A stretch of 8,982 nt of DNA from Methanocalculus sp. (GTDB lineage: Archaea; Halobacteriota; Methanomicrobia; Methanomicrobiales; Methanocorpusculaceae): positions 1-8,982 of the forward strand of contig NZ_JAUSCG010000029.1 of assembly GCF_030651615.1 (NCBI RefSeq), written 5' to 3'. The position numbers and the translations under genes are program-made. This document shows positions 5,516-8,982 of this stretch, piece after piece. The notes under the pieces are model-generated. The model was not told where the DNA came from and made no database searches. It was given only the letters and a program-made list of their open reading frames with translations. How positions within the stretch are numbered: position 1 is the stretch's first letter; each line of letters starts with the position of its first letter.

Positions 5516-6523
5516 GTGAATATCGAAGTAAAAAGTGGTGGTGGAAACAGACTGGATGATCTCCGCCCAAAAGCCCTCGTCACCGGGTGTGCCGGATTCA
5601 TCGGGAGCACCCTGACCGACCGGCTGCTGGCAGACGGCTTTGAGGTGATCGGGATCGACAGGTTCTCAGACTATTATAATCGGGAGCTGAAGGAGCAGAA
5701 CCTTGCCGCTGCTATGCAGCACCCCCGGTTCACCCTCATAGAAGAGGATATCGTGGAGATGGATGTGTTCCCTGCCGTCGACTATGTTTTCCACCTCGCT
5801 GCCCAGGCTGGTGTCCGGGCATCCTGGGGCAGGAGCTTTGATATCTACACCCGCGACAACATTCAGGCGACCCAGCGGCTCCTCGACTTCTATGCAACAG
5901 ATGCAGAAGCATCTTACCGGCTGAAGCGTTTCGTCTACTCCTCCTCATCCTCGGTCTACGGCGACATCGAACTCCCGATGCGTGAAGACCGGATGGTGCA
6001 GCCGGTCTCCCCCTATGGCGTCTCAAAGCTCGCGGCCGAACACCTCTGCTATCTGTACTGGAAGAATTATCATGTGCCGACCGTCTCGCTCCGCTACTTC
6101 ACCGTCTATGGTCCCCGGCAGCGGCCCGATATGGGGATCAACAAGTTCGTCCGGGCAATTCTGGCAGGAGAACCTGTCACGATCTATGGTGATGGAACCC
6201 AGACCCGCGACTTTACGTATATCGATGATGCGGTGGAAGCGAACGTGGCGGCTGCTCTCTGTGACACAAACAACAGCAATGTCTGCGGAGAAACCTTCAA
6301 TATCGGTGGTGGCAACCGGATCAGCGTCATCGATCTCATCCATGCGATCGAGGATGCTACCGGCAGGAGCGCCATCCTCAACCATGTCGGGGAGCAGAAG
6401 GGCGATGTGCAGGATACATGGGCGGATGCCGGGAAGGCTGAGAGGGGCTTTGGGTGGTCTGCGAAGGTAAGGATCCTGGAGGGGCTCAAGCGGTATGTGG
6501 CGTGGATTGATGGTGGGGATTAA
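5516..6523 (+). CDS. NAD-dependent nucleotide-sugar epimerase (UDP-glucuronate 4-epimerase-like)
   Basis: This is a cytoplasmic extended short-chain dehydrogenase of 335 residues. The Rossmann motif TGCAGFIG is at 23-30, Asp48 in IGIDRF binds NAD ribose, and HLAAQAGVR is at 93-101. SSSSSVYGD is at 142-150, catalytic Tyr167-xxx-Lys171 is in SPYGVSK, and RYFTVYGPRQRPDM and YGDGTQTRDFTY follow. HLAAQAGVRASWG and TVYGPRQRPDM resemble UDP-glucuronate 4-epimerases more than plain GalE. With Ugd in the same locus, the likely reaction is UDP-GlcA to UDP-GalA, but a decarboxylase or UDP-Glc epimerase cannot be excluded. The GTG start has GGGAG 10 bases upstream. It adds about 18 residues before the fold, longer than usual, and I see no better start inside. 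It diverges from the HicB/HicA-like module. Confidence 0.88.
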   Translation: MNIEVKSGGGNRLDDLRPKALVTGCAGFIGSTLTDRLLADGFEVIGIDRFSDYYNRELKEQNLAAAMQHPRFTLIEEDIVEMDVFPAVDYVFHLAAQAGVRASWGRSFDIYTRDNIQATQRLLDFYATDAEASYRLKRFVYSSSSSVYGDIELPMREDRMVQPVSPYGVSKLAAEHLCYLYWKNYHVPTVSLRYFTVYGPRQRPDMGINKFVRAILAGEPVTIYGDGTQTRDFTYIDDAVEANVAAALCDTNNSNVCGETFNIGGGNRISVIDLIHAIEDATGRSAILNHVGEQKGDVQDTWADAGKAERGFGWSAKVRILEGLKRYVAWIDGGD

Positions 6524-6591
6524 AAAGAGGTTCTAAAGAGGCTTTTCTTCATACATCTTTTACAACCAGATTCTTTTGGAACAATTTCTTC

Positions 6592-6603
6592 AAAAGCTTT
6601 TTT
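6592..6603 (+). terminator. T-rich end region after the epimerase
   Basis: The 125 bases between the epimerase stop and hicB are T-rich. AAAAGCTTTT (6592-6601) runs into a T6 tract (6598-6603), fitting archaeal T-tract termination. The same stretch might instead hold the hicB promoter, since TTTTTTATC lies about 45-52 bases before its ATG. Confidence 0.3.
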
Positions 6604-6648
6604 ATCATTCACACTCCATAATCTCAATACTAAACCGGAGAACGCATC

Positions 6649-6873
6649 ATGATAGTGCTATTTGAAACTACCTGTGAAGATGGATACTGGTCAGCCAGCG
6701 CTATCGGATTTAGTATCTTTACTGATGGAGAAACATTCGAAGAGCTGCTTAAAAATATTGAAGAGGCCGTACTTTTATATTTCGAAGATGAAATAAATCC
6801 TGACGAACAGATCATAATAGAGACCCGGACCACACATCAGGTGCATCACATTGCCACATCTTCCGGTTGTTAG
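6649..6873 (+). CDS. hicB: HicB-family antitoxin, short form
   Basis: This 74-residue protein has the HicB pattern. A strand is followed by EDGYWSASAIGFSIFTDGETFEELLKN, the degenerate RNase H-like strand-turn-helix, and then an acidic helix (IEEAVLLYFEDE). HicB normally binds and blocks the HicA ribonuclease. There is no room for a C-terminal DNA-binding domain, so this is the short form. The ATG has GGAG (6637-6640) 8 bases upstream. Its last 23 bases overlap the start of hicA. The order hicB-hicA is the reverse of the classic hicAB layout but common in archaea and cyanobacteria. With hicA broken by the IS, it is now probably an orphan antitoxin. Confidence 0.75.
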   Translation: MIVLFETTCEDGYWSASAIGFSIFTDGETFEELLKNIEEAVLLYFEDEINPDEQIIIETRTTHQVHHIATSSGC

Positions 6874-7024
6874 CAGCACGGATATCATCAGAGTCCTTAA
6901 AACACTTGGATATTCTTTTGTTCAACAACGCGGAAGTCACATCAAGATGGTTAAAAAAACCGACCGGGGAAATCATATCGTTATCATTCCATTTCGAATA
7001 GGACTTACGCACAAGTTTAGTTGA
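6851..7024 (+). pseudogene. hicA: hicA, mRNA interferase toxin gene truncated by an IS
   Basis: A frame from TTG 6851 reads MPHLPVVSSTDIIRVLKTLG and contains the HicA core QQRGSHIKMVKK with catalytic His30 in GSH, then NHIVIIPF. GGTG (6840-6843) is placed 7 bases before the TTG, and the frame overlaps hicB, as in other hicBA pairs. Codons 1-49 (to 6997) are native. At 6998 the left end of the IS begins, and the frame adds eight foreign residues (IGLTHKFS) before TGA at 7022-7024. The lost part is the usual last 20-25 residues, with the H-x-E-x-x-x-GTLxxILRQ strand and helix. The product is presumably inactive although the catalytic histidine remains. Confidence 0.8.
6998..7013 (+). repeat. 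Left terminal inverted repeat of the IS
   Basis: ATAGGACTTACGCACA marks the point where hicA similarity stops. It pairs with the complement of 8067-8082 at 15 of 16 positions, with C7004 against T in the other copy. The exact outer base is uncertain by a few bases because no target duplication marks it. Confidence 0.85.
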
Positions 7025-7063
7025 GACAAAAGATCCATATATTAGTAGAAAATAAAATAATGC

Positions 7064-8050
7064 GTGTCAAATCAGTATCAGGTAACTGACACGGATTACA
7101 TACATTTCCTCGTTGCAGCTACCTGTGATGTATCCTGTGTGAAAGCAGCAGATTGCTACTCAAAAGCAGGAATAGTCGTATCTCATGACAAATTCAACCG
7201 ATTTTTGACGAGACAGTCTCTTACTACTGAGACGTTGTGGATGGAAGTTGCACCCTGTATTGAACGGCGCAATGGTTGGCTGGTTCTCGATGATACTGTG
7301 ATTGACAAAATCCATTCCGAGAAAATCGAAACCACACATTTTCAGTGGAGTGGGAAACATCGGAAAGTGGTGAAAGGAATTGGCTTGGTCACGCTTGTTT
7401 GGACTGACGGAACGAATACGTTCCCCGTTGATTACCGGATCTACGATATCGATTGTGATGGGAAAACCAAGAACGATCACCTCCGTGATATGCTTCAAAC
7501 GGCAAATGATCGTGGATTCAACCCCTATTTTGTCATGTTTGATAGTTGGTATTCCGGAATTGAGAATCTTAAATATCTCGACCTTCTTGGCTGGAACTGG
7601 TTTACTCGTGTCAAGAAGAACCGAATGGTGAATCCTGACCGAGCCGGGAATGTACAGGTGTCATCACTAGCAATTCCTGATGATGGATTGGAGGTTCATC
7701 TCCGGAAATACGGTTTTATCCGGGTATTTCATTCGGTGAACAAAAAAGGGAGTGACCGGTACTGGGCCACGAATTGTTTGACGATGGATTACGTTGACAG
7801 AAAAAACCTCCAGGCGATATGCTGGTCAATTGAAAATTACCATCGTGCTCTGAAAGAACTGTGTTGCGTGGAAGATTGTAAAGTCCGAAAGGCAGCTGGC
7901 CAGAAAAATCATATAAATTGCTCGATTCGAGCATATATCCGATTGGAGGCCGTGAATCAACAACAGGATGTCACGATCTACCAGGCAAAATGGGAGATAC
8001 ACTCAAACGCCATTGCTGAGTACTTGAAAGATCCAAAATATGCGCTCTAA
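7064..8050 (+). CDS. DDE transposase, IS701-like
   Basis: This 328-residue protein cuts and rejoins the ends of its IS. The likely catalytic triad is Asp76 or Asp77 (WLVLDDTVIDK), Asp160 (FVMFDSWYSG) and Glu257 (CWSIENYHRALKELCCVE). The spacing, the LDDT-(I)DK motif followed by HFQWSGKHRKVVKGI, and the W-IE-H--LK signature fit IS701/IS4-type DDE enzymes. The C-terminus GQKNHINCSIRAYIRLE is typical of the group. The start is GTG 7064. An overlapping ATG at 7060 is in another frame and soon stops. TATA-like CATATATTAG (7037-7046) about 25 bases upstream suggests a leaderless mRNA. No frameshift is seen and the gene looks functional. Confidence 0.87.
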   Translation: MSNQYQVTDTDYIHFLVAATCDVSCVKAADCYSKAGIVVSHDKFNRFLTRQSLTTETLWMEVAPCIERRNGWLVLDDTVIDKIHSEKIETTHFQWSGKHRKVVKGIGLVTLVWTDGTNTFPVDYRIYDIDCDGKTKNDHLRDMLQTANDRGFNPYFVMFDSWYSGIENLKYLDLLGWNWFTRVKKNRMVNPDRAGNVQVSSLAIPDDGLEVHLRKYGFIRVFHSVNKKGSDRYWATNCLTMDYVDRKNLQAICWSIENYHRALKELCCVEDCKVRKAAGQKNHINCSIRAYIRLEAVNQQQDVTIYQAKWEIHSNAIAEYLKDPKYAL

Positions 8051-8066
8051 ATTTTTTTCGGAGGGG

Positions 8067-8082
8067 TGTGCGTAAATCCTAT
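8067..8082 (-). repeat. Right terminal inverted repeat of the IS
   Basis: TGTGCGTAAATCCTAT is the inverted copy of 6998-7013 with one mismatch. It lies 17 bases after the transposase stop, behind a T7 run (8052-8058) that can end transposase transcription, and 23 bases from the stop of the converging glycosyltransferase gene. Confidence 0.85.
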
Positions 8083-8104
8083 CAGATTATTGGACATCTC
8101 CTAC

Positions 8105-8982
8105 TTACTGCTTCTTTGAAGTACTCTCCCATATTCGCATATCTTTTCCCAGGTTGAAGAGTCCTCTGAGGAGATATATCTGGTTTGTTGCAAAAGCTGT
8201 TATGATGTTGCTCTTCCAGAGGAGGTTGATTCCCGTAAAGACGATGACCAAAGCGATAGCAACAAGTGGGTGTGTGAGGGAGATGCCAGCTATGAACATG
8301 ATAATTCCAATGAAGAAAAGAGCGGGGGTCAGGAGGTACATGAAGATCCGGAGTGGATAGAAGATACGGGAGAATGGACGGTTCATCTTCAGAAGATCCA
8401 TATTATCGATCGTTGCCTCAATCAGATGCGTCGCCCTCCTCGTCTTCTGACGGAACTGACTCCGGAAGTCCTCAGGAATAGTTTCATAGACAACTGCTTC
8501 TGTCTCATAGACTGCTCTGTATCCCCGTCTTATTGCTTCCAATCCGGTGTTTGCGTCATCTGCTCCTCGTCTGTCGTCAATGCGGGGGACGAGATCCTTC
8601 TTCAGAGCAATGAGGGCACCATTCAAGGTATAGGTAGAATCAACAGCACTTTCCCATGCACACATTCGTCCATAGAAGTTTCTGTATGTGCCTTCAATTC
8701 TGGATGTCCGGCATGTCTCATCTGGAACCGGCCTGAGATCGCCACAGACTGCTGCAATATTCTCATCACTCATGAGACGAAAGATCAGTCTACTCAGGGC
8801 CAGAGGGTCAAAGATGACATCGGCATCTGTTGTCACCAGAATCGTATGGTGTGCTTCCTCTATCGCTCTGTTGATAGTCCTGTTTACTCCCATTCGTCTA
8901 TCATTTCTGAGGATTCTGTGATTGATTCCTTCTGCCCTGCATGCCTCTTCTGCAATGGCAGCGGTATCATCTGATGAACAGT
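8105..8982 (-). CDS. Family 2 glycosyltransferase, membrane-bound (partial, N-terminus beyond the right edge)
   Basis: It transfers a sugar from a nucleotide donor at the inner membrane face. The frame is open to the edge, so the start lies outside; a Met at 8893 is internal, because ...DDTAAIAEEACR upstream of it belongs to the GT-A fold. Counting from that Met, the metal-binding DAD is at 23-25 (LVTTDADVIF), NGALIALKK at 91-99 and ADDANTG at 111-117 in the acceptor/base region. RQKTRR at 148-153 stands where processive enzymes have Q-x-x-R-W. Two hydrophobic segments follow (about 178-205 and 209-226), typical of cellulose/hyaluronan-synthase-like proteins. The tryptophan of QxxRW is replaced by Arg, so processivity is doubtful. 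It probably acts in the same glycan pathway as the UDP-sugar enzymes. The 3' end lies just beyond the IS. Confidence 0.88.
   Translation of the reverse strand, partial: CSSDDTAAIAEEACRAEGINHRILRNDRRMGVNRTINRAIEEAHHTILVTTDADVIFDPLALSRLIFRLMSDENIAAVCGDLRPVPDETCRTSRIEGTYRNFYGRMCAWESAVDSTYTLNGALIALKKDLVPRIDDRRGADDANTGLEAIRRGYRAVYETEAVVYETIPEDFRSQFRQKTRRATHLIEATIDNMDLLKMNRPFSRIFYPLRIFMYLLTPALFFIGIIMFIAGISLTHPLVAIALVIVFTGINLLWKSNIITAFATNQIYLLRGLFNLGKDMRIWESTSKKQ

Larger units (their letters stand above)
6998..8082 (+). mobile_element. Complete insertion sequence, IS701-like
   Basis: A single transposase gene lies between 16-base terminal inverted repeats, for a total of about 1085 bases. The ends ATAGGACTTACGCACA and (complement) ATAGGATTTACGCACA match at 15 of 16 positions. 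TAGGACTTACGCA-like ends are known from several DDE elements of cyanobacteria and archaea. No direct target duplication is visible: the left flank is ATTTCGA and the right flank CAGATTA. The hicA sequence does not resume on the right side, so insertion was accompanied or followed by a deletion. The element appears intact. Confidence 0.85.

Noticed and set aside
5516..5560. Later start for the second epimerase to shorten its 18-residue N-terminal extension
   Set aside because: No ATG, GTG or TTG with a binding site occurs in frame before the Rossmann strand; GTG 5516 has GGGAG upstream.
5338..5610. Minus-strand frame (90 codons) covering the gap before the second epimerase
   Set aside because: It overlaps the epimerase N-terminus and the divergent promoters, including TATA boxes for both sides, and shows no family motif or ribosome binding site.
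8270..8974. Plus-strand open frame of 234 codons at the right edge
   Set aside because: It is antisense to the glycosyltransferase, which has DAD, ADDAN and membrane segments. The plus-strand translation is Cys/Ser-rich without a domain.

Overview
The window reads as archaeal DNA, most likely from a methanogen of the Methanomicrobiales type. That placement is an inference from three things: GGTGAT/GGAG ribosome binding sites, TATA-like boxes about 25-30 bases before starts (some with almost no leader), and the protein style of the sugar-nucleotide genes. No rRNA, tRNA or CRISPR array was seen.

Layout. At the left edge, only the first 15 codons of a minus-strand gene are visible (start at 46), behind a palindrome and a possible long leader with a strong TATA box at 289-298. 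A minus-strand GalE/WbpP-type nucleotide-sugar 4-epimerase (348-1274) and a plus-strand UDP-glucose 6-dehydrogenase (1492-2760) diverge from a shared intergenic region. A putative toxin-antitoxin pair follows: a 58-residue protein (2902-3078) and a PIN-domain protein (3100-3702). The tail of the PIN gene runs into a hairpin that looks like a solitary end of an IS200/IS605-type element. Next come GalU (3775-4650), a minus-strand two-gene module resembling HicA/HicB with an added ribbon-helix-helix-like N-terminus (4658-5350), and a second extended-SDR nucleotide-sugar epimerase (5516-6523). The right part holds an intact hicB-like gene (6649-6873) and a hicA-like gene cut after about 49 codons by a complete IS of about 1085 bp with a DDE transposase of IS701-like type (6998-8082). 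A family 2 glycosyltransferase (8105 to beyond the right edge, minus strand) closes the window.

How it fits together. GalU makes UDP-glucose and Ugd oxidises it to UDP-glucuronate. The two epimerases would convert UDP-sugars to their galacto forms, and a membrane glycosyltransferase could use such donors, so this is a surface glycan or protein-glycosylation locus. The sugar genes are not one operon. They are separate units with small toxin-antitoxin-like modules and mobile-element debris in the gaps, as expected of a variable cell-surface locus. The most interesting parts are the RHH-HicB-like/HicA-like module with an operator-like palindrome at its leaderless start, the hicA gene broken by the IS, and the PIN gene fused to a mobile-element end.
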